Below are positions 18,413 through 25,968 of a DNA stretch of 64,000 nt, in pieces (within the stretch, counting starts at the first letter, position 1; every line of letters starts with the position of its first letter). The position numbers and the translations under genes are program-made. The DNA comes from Arthrobacter sp. SLBN-122 (GTDB lineage Bacteria > Actinomycetota > Actinomycetes > Actinomycetales > Micrococcaceae). Where the stretch lies: the NCBI RefSeq assembly GCF_006715165.1, contig NZ_VFMS01000001.1, forward strand, positions 1,488,001-1,552,000. The letters are read 5' to 3'. The notes under the pieces were generated by a model. It ran no database searches. It was not told the origin of the DNA and worked only from the letters and a program-made list of their open reading frames with translations.

Positions 18413-18450
18413 CGGAGGGAGTGGGCATCGCTGGTGTCCCACTCCCTCCG
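18413..18450 (+). terminator. 13-bp perfect hairpin
   Basis: CGGAGGGAGTGGG (18413-18425) and CCCACTCCCTCCG (18438-18450) pair perfectly around a 12-nt loop, between the small barrel gene and the alcohol dehydrogenase gene. No T-run follows. Its place fits a terminator of the upstream gene. Confidence 0.65.
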
Positions 18451-18503
18451 CCCGGTCAGCGCCACCCAGAAGAAGCCCCCAGCACCTGATGAAAGGACCA
18501 TTG

Positions 18504-19547
18504 GTGTCCACCACCCCCGTTACGCCCGGACTGGCGGCCATGCAGGTCGCGGAACCCGGCCAGCCGCTGAACCTCGTTCACAGGGCCCTGACCGCGACCC
18601 CGCCTGGCCACGTACGGGTTGACGTTGCCGCCACAGGCATGTGTCACGCCGATATCGGCACAGCACGCGCCAAGGGGAAGGGTGTCACCTTTCCTGTGAC
18701 GCCCGGCCACGAAGCCGCCGGGACTATCGCAGAGATCGGTGAAGGCGTCACCAGGTGGGAACCTGGGAACCGAGTAGCTGTGGGCTGGTTCGGTGGCAGC
18801 TGCGGCCAATGTACATATTGCAGGCGCGGTGACGTCGTTCACTGTCCGCAACGGAAGATCCCCGGACTGTCCTACCCCGGCGGATGGGCCCAGACCATCA
18901 CCGTCCCGGCAGACGCCCTCGCCAGGATCCCCGACGGCATGGCATTTACCGAGGCGGCACCAATGGGCTGCGCCGGGGTCACCACCTTCAACGCTCTCCG
19001 CGAAGCTTCCGTCCCGGCAGGCGGGACCGTAGCGGTCTTCGGCATTGGCGGCCTCGGACACCTCGCCGTCCAGTTCGCCGCGAAAATGGGCTACCGCGTT
19101 GTTGCCATCGCCAGGGGCGAAGAGCGCACCAAATTTGCCCACCAACTCGGCGCGCACCACTATATCGACAGCACCGCCGAGGACCCGGGAACGGCCCTCG
19201 CTGCACTCGGAGCCGCGGATCTGATCCTCTGCACTGCTCCCACAACCGGGCCCCTGGAAGGCCTCCTGCACGGACTCGCCATCCGAGGACGCCTCACCAT
19301 TATTGGAGTGGACGCAGCCAGCCTCTCCATTCCGGTCGGACAACTCGTCATGAACGGGCAACTCATCACCGGCCACCTCACCGGCAGCGCTCTAGACACC
19401 GAAGAAGCCATGCGGTTCGCGCAGTTCAACGACGTGAAACCCATGACCGAACAGATGCCCCTTGCCCAAGCGAACGAAGCTCTCACCCGTCTTGCTGCGG
19501 GCGAAGCCCGCTTCCGAATTGTCCTCGACCCGACGGATGCCCCATGA
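18504..19547 (+). CDS. zinc-dependent alcohol dehydrogenase (AdhP-like)
   Basis: A 347-residue medium-chain dehydrogenase oxidising an alcohol or reducing an aldehyde with NAD(P). Catalytic zinc ligands are in GMCHAD (C47) and PGHEAAG (H69, E70); the structural zinc cysteines are C100, C103, C106 and C114 in GGSCGQCTYCRRGDVVHC. The Rossmann motif GIGGLGHLA is near residue 180. GTG 18504 is preferred (GAAAGGACC upstream); ATG 18489 is an alternative that puts the ribosome site inside the gene. It overlaps the amine oxidase gene by ATGA, so the aldehyde handled may be the amine oxidase product. Confidence 0.9.
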   Translation: MSTTPVTPGLAAMQVAEPGQPLNLVHRALTATPPGHVRVDVAATGMCHADIGTARAKGKGVTFPVTPGHEAAGTIAEIGEGVTRWEPGNRVAVGWFGGSCGQCTYCRRGDVVHCPQRKIPGLSYPGGWAQTITVPADALARIPDGMAFTEAAPMGCAGVTTFNALREASVPAGGTVAVFGIGGLGHLAVQFAAKMGYRVVAIARGEERTKFAHQLGAHHYIDSTAEDPGTALAALGAADLILCTAPTTGPLEGLLHGLAIRGRLTIIGVDAASLSIPVGQLVMNGQLITGHLTGSALDTEEAMRFAQFNDVKPMTEQMPLAQANEALTRLAAGEARFRIVLDPTDAP

Positions 19548-20632
19548 CCTCTCCGGATGCCTCTTACGACGTCGTCGTCATTGGAGCCGGGCTCGCTGGC
19601 CTCGTGGCAACGTACGAACTCCTCCACGCCGGCCACAAAGTCCTGTGCGTCGAAGCCCGCGACCGTGTTGGAGGACGGGCATTCAGCATCAACTCCGCAG
19701 AGGCGGGCATCGACCTCGGCGCTACATGGTTTTGGGAGAACGAACTGCGGGTCCGATCGATGCTCGAAACCCTCGGGCTCGCGAGCTTTCCCCAGTCATT
19801 GGCGGGAGACGCACTCTTCGACACCGGCCAGGATGGAAGCCGGCGGCTGCACGGAAACCCTGTTGGCTCCCCATCTCTCCGCTTCGAACGCGGAGCACAT
19901 TCCCTCCCCATCGAACTGGCCCGCCGTCTTCCGGAAGGATCGCTCGCCCTGAACGAGCCTGTCGAGGCAATCACCGTCGATGGCGATGACGTCCAGATAC
20001 TCACCCACAGACGGGAGCTGAGCGCACAACGTGTTGTCCTCGCCGTCCCACCCGCCCTGGCAGCGGAGTCTATTGAGTTCGTCCCAGTCCTCCCGCACGA
20101 CCTCAAAGAGCTTTGTAAGCGTACTGCGGTGTGGATGGGCGGAATGATCAAGGCCGTCGCGGTCTACCCCGGCCCGTTCTGGCGCCGCATCGGCCTCTCC
20201 GGATCCGCCATTAGCCACAGTGGTCCTTTCCGTGAATTCCACGACCACAGCGGACCGGGCGGGGAGCCTGCAGCGATCTTCGGATTCGCTCCCTGCGCAG
20301 GACTCCCCCGACAAGGAACCAACGCCATTGCGCACGCATTCAACGACCAGCTTGTACGGCTGTTCGGCGCCGACGCAAGCAATCCCACCGAAATTCACGT
20401 CATGGACTGGAGCGCCGAGCCCTACACACAGCCGAGAAACCAGGAAGATGCGGGAACAAGCAGCTACGGCAACCCACTCTTCCAACAGCCCATCCACAAC
20501 CGCGTACACTGGGCGTCCACCGAGACCGCCACCGCGTACGCTGGCCACCTCGAAGGAGCAGCTATCGCAGGCCGCAGTGCCGCTCAGGCGATCACTATCT
20601 CAATGGATACCCGTTCCATGACCTCGCCCTAA
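19544..20632 (+). CDS. flavin-containing amine oxidase
   Basis: A 362-residue FAD oxidase of the monoamine oxidase family. The dinucleotide motif VIGAGLAGL is at residues 11-19 with the following acidic strand end CVEARDRVGGRAF; the C-terminal flavin-proximal region reads STETATAYAGHLEGAAIAG. It is shorter than the usual 430-450 residues, mainly in the substrate domain, but both ends are intact. Amine oxidases turn primary amines into aldehydes, ammonia and peroxide; the coupled alcohol dehydrogenase upstream would reduce or interconvert that aldehyde. Substrate unknown. Confidence 0.85.
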   Translation: MTSPDASYDVVVIGAGLAGLVATYELLHAGHKVLCVEARDRVGGRAFSINSAEAGIDLGATWFWENELRVRSMLETLGLASFPQSLAGDALFDTGQDGSRRLHGNPVGSPSLRFERGAHSLPIELARRLPEGSLALNEPVEAITVDGDDVQILTHRRELSAQRVVLAVPPALAAESIEFVPVLPHDLKELCKRTAVWMGGMIKAVAVYPGPFWRRIGLSGSAISHSGPFREFHDHSGPGGEPAAIFGFAPCAGLPRQGTNAIAHAFNDQLVRLFGADASNPTEIHVMDWSAEPYTQPRNQEDAGTSSYGNPLFQQPIHNRVHWASTETATAYAGHLEGAAIAGRSAAQAITISMDTRSMTSP

Positions 20633-20723
20633 ATGAGATTTCATACACCGCCTACGGGCATCCCTTCCCCGGAAGTGAGTGCTCCTAAGTTGAACCGCGG
20701 CATCAGTTGGCGTACACCCCAAC

Positions 20724-20820
20724 CTGACGTCAGAAGCGGGGTCAATTCCGTCAGGATAGGGTCCAATTTCGGACCCACCGACACCTAATCCGGAGAGTCT
20801 CAGAGTCCAATCTGACGGAA
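20724..20820. repeat. degenerate repeats, possible insertion-sequence end remnant
   Basis: The 336-bp gap 20633-20968 holds no gene. It contains the palindrome CTGACGTCAG (20724-20733), TTCCGTCAG (20746-20754) with its inverted copy CTGACGGAA (20812-20820), and three related units GGGTCAATTCCG, GGGTCCAATTTCGG and GAGTCCAATCTGACGG. Multiple GGGTCAATT-type repeats are typical of IS21-family ends, so this may be a relic. No transposase frame was seen. Confidence 0.35.
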
Positions 20821-20968
20821 CCAGCGTTGAGCGACGCTGAATCCGGACCAGGATGGCGCACTATGCAAGCAACGCGCCGCAGTGGGACGCCCCAACATGT
20901 GACGTGGAATACTTCCCTAGAGGTGCGCGGCCGGGAAGGCCAGCGGAAATGGGGAAGGGCCGGTCAAC

Positions 20969-22882
20969 ATGCTGGAAACCGTTAATGAGGACGAAGAGGC
21001 GCGCCACTCAGTGCTTGCAACACTGGCACGGGAGCGGGACCTCGGCCTCCATACGGATCCGGACTTTGACCGGCGCCTTGAGGAGCACTTCCCCACGCTT
21101 CGCAGTCTCTTCCACTCGCTCTACTGCGCCCGGCAGGACTGGCTGGAACAGTTGTCCGCACTGGTGGTCCAGAGCGCACGGTCGTGGCAGGATCGCTCCG
21201 CGGAGCTGAAGGCGCTGGACGCCGAGCGCGAGGAGACGCCGGAGTGGTTCCAGTCCAACGGCATGCTGGGCGGCGTCTGCTATGTGGACCGCTACGCCGA
21301 AAGCCTGGAAGGAGTGCGCAGCCGCATTCCCTACTTCAAGGAACTGGGCCTCACTTACCTGCACCTGATGCCGCTGTTCCTGGCGCCCGAACCGCACTCG
21401 GACGGCGGTTACGCGGTGTCCAGCTACCGGGAGGTCAACCCGAAACTGGGCACCATGGAGCAGCTGCGTTCCCTCGCGGCGGAACTGCGCGCCCACGGGA
21501 TCAGCCTGGTGGTGGATTTCATCTTCAACCACACCTCGGACGAACATGAGTGGGCGCGGAAGGCTGCCGCGGGCGACCCGGAGTACAGCGATTACTACTG
21601 GATCTTCCCTGACCGGACCATGCCGGACGCCTTCGAGGCGAACGTACGCGAAATCTTCCCTGAGAACCACGCAGGATCCTTCATCCAGATGGACGACGGC
21701 CGGTGGGTCTGGGCCACGTTCCACACCTACCAGTGGGACCTGAACTACTCCAACCCGGAGGTCTTCCGGGCCATGGCGGCCGAGATGCTGTTCCTGGCCA
21801 ACCAGGGCGTGGACATCCTGCGCATGGACGCAGTGGCCTTCATCTGGAAGCAGCTGGGCAGCCCCTGCGAAAACCTTCCCCAGGCCCACACGCTGCTCCG
21901 CGCTTTCAACGCGGTCTGCCGTCTGGCGGCACCGTCACTGCTGTTCAAGTCCGAGGCCATCGTGCACCCGGACGAGGTGGCGCTGTACATCGACCCCGCA
22001 GAGTGCCAGCTTTCCTACAATCCCCTGCAGATGGCCCTGATCTGGGAGTCCCTGGCCACCCGGGACGTTTCCCTTCTCTCCCAGGCACTGGAACGCAGGC
22101 ACAACATCCCGGACGGCACGTCCTGGGTGAACTATGTCCGCAGCCATGACGACATTGGCTGGACCTTCGCCGATGAGGACGCCGCAGAACTGGGCATCAA
22201 CGGCTTTGATCACCGCCGCTTCCTGAACTCCTTCTACGTCAACCGGTTCCCCGGCAGCTTCGCCCGCGGTGTCCCCTTCCAGGACAACCCCAAGACGGGT
22301 GACTGCCGGATTTCGGGCACGACGGCGTCCCTGTGCGGCATGGAGGTGGACCCGGCTGAGGCGGTGGAACGGATCCTCCTGGCCCATTCGGTGCCGTTCA
22401 GCACCGGCGGCATCCCGCTGCTGTACCTCGGTGACGAAGTGGGCCAGGTCAACGACTACTCCTACCCGTCGGAGCCTGGCCACGAGGAGGACAGCCGCTG
22501 GGTGCACCGGCCGCACTTCCCCGCCGAACAGTACGCCCGCCGGGACGACCCCACCACCCCGGAAGGCGCGGTCTACGCCGGTTTGAAGCGGATGATCGAG
22601 GTCCGGGCCCGCACTCCCGAACTGGCGGGAACCGCACTGGTCGATTTCCGCACGAACAACCGCTCGGTGCTCGCCTACCAGCGCCCGGGCGATATCGAAG
22701 GCGCCGGAACTGTCCTTGCCCTCGCCAACTTCGGCGACTCAGCCCAGACCCTCCCTGCGGAAACCTTCGCCGGTTTCGCTGCCGCCGCCGTCGACCTTCT
22801 CTCCGAAGCCACCCTGCAGCTGGACGACGTCGTCACCCTCCTCCCCCGGCAGTACCTCTGGCTGCGCGTCACCCCCGCCTAA
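20969..22882 (+). CDS. amylosucrase (GH13)
   Basis: A 637-residue GH13 enzyme with the long helical N-terminal domain (residues 1-90) peculiar to amylosucrases, which transfer glucose from sucrose to build alpha-1,4-glucan and release fructose. The nucleophile is D287 in RMDAVAF, the acid/base E329 in FKSEAIV, and the transition-state aspartate is in SHDDIGW; spacing matches Neisseria polysaccharea amylosucrase (D286/E328). HLMPLF and GGYAVSSYREVNP are typical sugar-pocket segments. ATG 20969 follows GGGGAAGGG. There is no signal peptide, so it acts in the cytoplasm. Sucrose hydrolase is the closest alternative. Confidence 0.9.
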   Translation: MLETVNEDEEARHSVLATLARERDLGLHTDPDFDRRLEEHFPTLRSLFHSLYCARQDWLEQLSALVVQSARSWQDRSAELKALDAEREETPEWFQSNGMLGGVCYVDRYAESLEGVRSRIPYFKELGLTYLHLMPLFLAPEPHSDGGYAVSSYREVNPKLGTMEQLRSLAAELRAHGISLVVDFIFNHTSDEHEWARKAAAGDPEYSDYYWIFPDRTMPDAFEANVREIFPENHAGSFIQMDDGRWVWATFHTYQWDLNYSNPEVFRAMAAEMLFLANQGVDILRMDAVAFIWKQLGSPCENLPQAHTLLRAFNAVCRLAAPSLLFKSEAIVHPDEVALYIDPAECQLSYNPLQMALIWESLATRDVSLLSQALERRHNIPDGTSWVNYVRSHDDIGWTFADEDAAELGINGFDHRRFLNSFYVNRFPGSFARGVPFQDNPKTGDCRISGTTASLCGMEVDPAEAVERILLAHSVPFSTGGIPLLYLGDEVGQVNDYSYPSEPGHEEDSRWVHRPHFPAEQYARRDDPTTPEGAVYAGLKRMIEVRARTPELAGTALVDFRTNNRSVLAYQRPGDIEGAGTVLALANFGDSAQTLPAETFAGFAAAAVDLLSEATLQLDDVVTLLPRQYLWLRVTPA

Positions 22883-22890
22883 CCCAAGTA

Positions 22891-22940
22891 GGTAGCGCCA
22901 AGTGTCGTTATGACCGCCCATAACGACACTTGGCACTACC
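22891..22940. repeat. 22-bp inverted repeat between the amylosucrase and pheA genes
   Basis: Arms at 22891-22912 and 22919-22940 share the core GCCAAGTGTCGTTATG / CATAACGACACTTGGC and differ by a single base near the outer end, with a 6-nt loop. It lies 9 bp behind the amylosucrase stop. It could act as a terminator, though without T-run and with an AT-containing core it looks more like a dispersed extragenic palindrome. Confidence 0.75.
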
Positions 22941-22981
22941 CAGTTGGGCGGGCGGGGGCGGGACATGAAACCATACGGATC

Positions 22982-23833
22982 ATGGCCTCCAAGATTGCGT
23001 ACCAGGGTGAGCCCGGCGCCAACTCCAATATCGCGTGTCAGCAGATGTTCCCGGACATGGAAAGCGTGCCGTGCGCCAGCTTCGAGGACGCCTTTGAGCT
23101 GGTGACCACCGGCGAGGCGGACCTGGCCATGATCCCCATCGAGAACTCCATCGCGGGCCGGGTGGCGGACATCCATATCCTGCTGCCGCAGTCCAACCTG
23201 CAGATCGTGGGCGAGTTCTTCCTGCCCATCCACTTCGACCTGCTGGGCATCCCGGGCAGCACCATTGAAGGTGCCACCGAGGTGCACAGCCACATCCACG
23301 CCCTTGGCCAGTGCCGGAAGCTGATCCGCGAACACGGCCTGAAGCCCGTCATCGCCGGCGACACCGCCGGATCGGCCCGCGAGGTGGCCGAGTGGAACGA
23401 TCCCCGCAAGCTCTCCCTGGCTCCCCCGCTGGCCGCCCGGATCTATGGCCTCGACGTGCTGGCCTCGCGGGTTGAGGACGACCCCTCCAACACCACCCGC
23501 TTCGTGGTCCTGGCCCGCGAAACAGCGCTGCCGGCCAGGGATGAACTTCCCGGGCCGGCAGTCACCAGCTTCGTGTTCCGCGTCCGCAACGTGCCTTCGG
23601 CCCTCTACAAGGCGCTGGGCGGATTCGCCACGAACGGCGTGAACATGACCCGGCTGGAGAGCTACATGGTAGGCAACGAGTTCGCCGCCACCATGTTCAT
23701 GGCCGACGTCGAAGGCCACCCCGAGGACCTGCCGCTGAAGCTGGCCCTCGAGGAACTGGACTTCTTCACCACCGAGGTGCGTATCCTCGGCGTGTACCCC
23801 GCGGCTGACTACCGGGCGGCAGCCACCGCCTGA
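22982..23833 (+). CDS. pheA: prephenate dehydratase
   Basis: A 283-residue monofunctional prephenate dehydratase converting prephenate to phenylpyruvate in phenylalanine synthesis. The N-terminus KIAYQGEPGANSN and MIPIENSIAGRV form the active site, with the hallmark threonine in NTTRF. A C-terminal ACT domain (about 190-275, ALYKALGGFATNGVNMTRLES) provides phenylalanine feedback control. ATG 22982 lacks a clear ribosome site; the in-frame upstream ATG lies inside the inverted repeat. Its 3' end overlaps the convergent hydroxylase gene by 25 bp. Confidence 0.93.
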   Translation: MASKIAYQGEPGANSNIACQQMFPDMESVPCASFEDAFELVTTGEADLAMIPIENSIAGRVADIHILLPQSNLQIVGEFFLPIHFDLLGIPGSTIEGATEVHSHIHALGQCRKLIREHGLKPVIAGDTAGSAREVAEWNDPRKLSLAPPLAARIYGLDVLASRVEDDPSNTTRFVVLARETALPARDELPGPAVTSFVFRVRNVPSALYKALGGFATNGVNMTRLESYMVGNEFAATMFMADVEGHPEDLPLKLALEELDFFTTEVRILGVYPAADYRAAATA

Positions 23834-25740
23834 CGCGGCTGGGCGGGGGCCGCCTTGCTGAGCGGCTTGAGCAGCGGCCGGAAGAAGGCGCCGAGCTCGG
23901 CGGTTGCGGTCAACGGCAGGACGTTGGCCACATACTGGTCCGGGCGGACCACCACCACGGCACCGGCACGGTCGATGCCGCGCAGCTCGAAGATGTCCGC
24001 CGTGGGATCCGTTGCGTACACCTTTTCGTAGTCCGTGAGCTTGAACGGGCCCACCTGCGGCTTGAACGCGGCAGGCACGGCACCGATGTCGACGGCGGTG
24101 TGCGGCTGCTGGTAGATGACCTTCAGGTCGAACCACGCATCCGGGTCGGCGCCGGCAGGCGTGGCAGCCAGCGGAGATTCGGGTGCGTTAACAAACCACT
24201 CGGCAAGCTTGTCCGTGGCGGAGTCCGTGCCGGGCAGGGCCTGGTCCGCGAAGACGTAGATCCGCCAGCGGCCGTCCGCCGTGGCGTGGTGGCCCAGGTG
24301 GATGGGGTTGGTGTCACCAACGCGGACGGCGGGTGCGGACTTGAACCGCTTGCCCACGGGGAAGCCGGCGGCAAGGCCCTGGTGGTCCGCCGAACCGATA
24401 ATCAGGGACGGCGCGTATTGGGTCATGAAGCCTGCCGGGAACTCGGCGGTCTGCACATAGAAGTCCTCGAGGTCGGAGGGGTGCTCGAACTCCTCCGGCT
24501 TCTTGGCCATCATGGTGGACCACTCCTTGTCGAAGTCGATCAGGTTCTTGGCCACCACCTGCCGCTCCTCCGAGTAGGTGGTGAGCAGGCTTTCCGGGCT
24601 CCGGCCTTCCAGCACGTGCCCCAGCTTCCACGCGATGTTGAACCCGTCCTGCATGGACACGTTCATGCCCTGCCCGGCCTTGGCGCTGTGGGTGTGGCAG
24701 GCGTCGCCGGTGATGAACACGCGCGGGGTGCGGGTGCCGCGCTCCGCCGGCAGGACGTCATCGAACCTGTCCGTAAGGCGATGGCCCACCTCGTACACGC
24801 TGTGCCATGCCACATTCCGTACATCCAGGGTGTAGGGGTGCAGGATGTCGTTGGCCTTGGTGATGATCTGCTCGATGCTGGTGTTGCGGACGTCGTGGTG
24901 GGTGGCAGGATCCACTTCGCCCAGGTCCACGTACATGCGGAACAGGTAGCCGCCTTCCCGCGGAATCAGCAGGATGCTGCCCTTTTCGGCCTGGATGGCG
25001 CATTTGGTGCGGATGTCGGGGAAGTCGGTGACGGCCAGGACGTCCATGACACCCCAGGCGTGGTTGGCCTGGTCCCCCGCCAGCGTGCAGCCGATGGCCG
25101 TACGCACCTTGCTCCGGGCGCCGTCGGCTCCCACCACGTACTTTGCACGGACCGTCCGTTCCTGGCCCTCGTTGGGTCCGGCGGTGTGAAGCAGCGTCAC
25201 GGTGACCGGGTAGTCGCCCTCGGTGCCGACCGTGAGGCCCTGGAAGTCATAGCCGTAGTCGGGCGTGAGGCGGGTGGGTGAGTTGGCGGCAAACTCGGCA
25301 AAGTAGTCCAGCACCCGCGCCTGGTTGACGATCAGGTGCGGGAACTCGCTGATCCCGGTTTCGTCGTCCACGGCACGGGCGGCGCGGACGATGTTCGCGT
25401 GGTTTGCGGGGTCCGGCTTCCAGAACGCCATCTCCGTGATGCGGTAGGCCTCGGCGATGATCCGCTCCGCGAATCCGAAGGCCTGGAAGGTTTCGACGCT
25501 GCGCGCCTGGATCCCGTCAGCCTGGCCGATGGCGAGGCGGCCCGGACGGCGGTCAATGATCCGGGTGGAGACATTCGGGAACATGGACAGCTGGGCGGCG
25601 GCGAGCATTCCGGCGGGGCCGGTGCCGACGATGAGCACGTCCACTTCCTCCGGGAGCTCCTCGTGGCGGTTCAGGCCGACGCCGGCCGCCGGCTGGACGC
25701 GCGGGTCACCGGATACATATCCGTGGTGGTGGAACTGCAC
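23809..25740 (-). CDS. FAD-dependent aromatic hydroxylase (phenol 2-monooxygenase / MobA-like)
   Basis: A 643-residue group A flavoprotein monooxygenase. The FAD motif VGTGPAGMLAA is near residue 38, the second FAD/NADPH motif GADGARSKVR near residue 205 and GDACHTHSAKAGQGMNVSMQ near residue 345; a thioredoxin-like C-terminal phenol-hydroxylase domain completes it. Length and architecture match phenol hydroxylase and 3-hydroxybenzoate 4-monooxygenase. It is divergent from the homoprotocatechuate operon, so hydroxylation of 3- or 4-hydroxyphenylacetate to 3,4-dihydroxyphenylacetate is plausible but inferred. GTG 25740 has GAGGAAAG upstream. Confidence 0.85.
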   Translation of the reverse strand: MQFHHHGYVSGDPRVQPAAGVGLNRHEELPEEVDVLIVGTGPAGMLAAAQLSMFPNVSTRIIDRRPGRLAIGQADGIQARSVETFQAFGFAERIIAEAYRITEMAFWKPDPANHANIVRAARAVDDETGISEFPHLIVNQARVLDYFAEFAANSPTRLTPDYGYDFQGLTVGTEGDYPVTVTLLHTAGPNEGQERTVRAKYVVGADGARSKVRTAIGCTLAGDQANHAWGVMDVLAVTDFPDIRTKCAIQAEKGSILLIPREGGYLFRMYVDLGEVDPATHHDVRNTSIEQIITKANDILHPYTLDVRNVAWHSVYEVGHRLTDRFDDVLPAERGTRTPRVFITGDACHTHSAKAGQGMNVSMQDGFNIAWKLGHVLEGRSPESLLTTYSEERQVVAKNLIDFDKEWSTMMAKKPEEFEHPSDLEDFYVQTAEFPAGFMTQYAPSLIIGSADHQGLAAGFPVGKRFKSAPAVRVGDTNPIHLGHHATADGRWRIYVFADQALPGTDSATDKLAEWFVNAPESPLAATPAGADPDAWFDLKVIYQQPHTAVDIGAVPAAFKPQVGPFKLTDYEKVYATDPTADIFELRGIDRAGAVVVVRPDQYVANVLPLTATAELGAFFRPLLKPLSKAAPAQPRQAVAAAR

Positions 25741-25779
25741 GGGCTTTCCTCACTTCTTTGTGGATGAGTCGCGGGAGGT

Positions 25780-25794
25780 GTTCTATATAAGAAC
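25780..25794. promoter_or_regulatory. palindrome upstream of the hydroxylase gene
   Basis: GTTCTATATAAGAAC is a perfect GTTCT-N5-AGAAC palindrome 40 bp before the hydroxylase start. Its AT-rich centre can serve as a -10 region on the minus strand (TTATAT). It differs from the GTATAC-centred operator on the other side, suggesting separate control. Confidence 0.4.
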
Positions 25795-25903
25795 AACAGA
25801 TTCGATAATTGAAAGCTAGAAACTTGGTTTCCACTGTACGCCGGATGTGACGGGGACGACAAGTGGCTCTGGAAGTGCCCGAAAAGCGCAGGAAAACCGG
25901 GGG

Positions 25904-25945
25904 TTGACGGACGCGGGAAATCTATGGATAGTGATCGTATACGAT
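25904..25945 (+). promoter_or_regulatory. promoter and GntR-type operator of the homoprotocatechuate operon
   Basis: TTGACG (25904-25909) and GATAGT (25927-25932) are 17 bp apart, a good housekeeping promoter. The perfect palindrome ATCGTATACGAT (25934-25945) follows directly and covers the expected start site. GTATAC-centred palindromes are common operators for FCD-subfamily GntR regulators, and one is encoded as the second gene of this operon. Confidence 0.75.
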
Positions 25946-25968
25946 TTCGTACCTGATGAGGAGATGCT

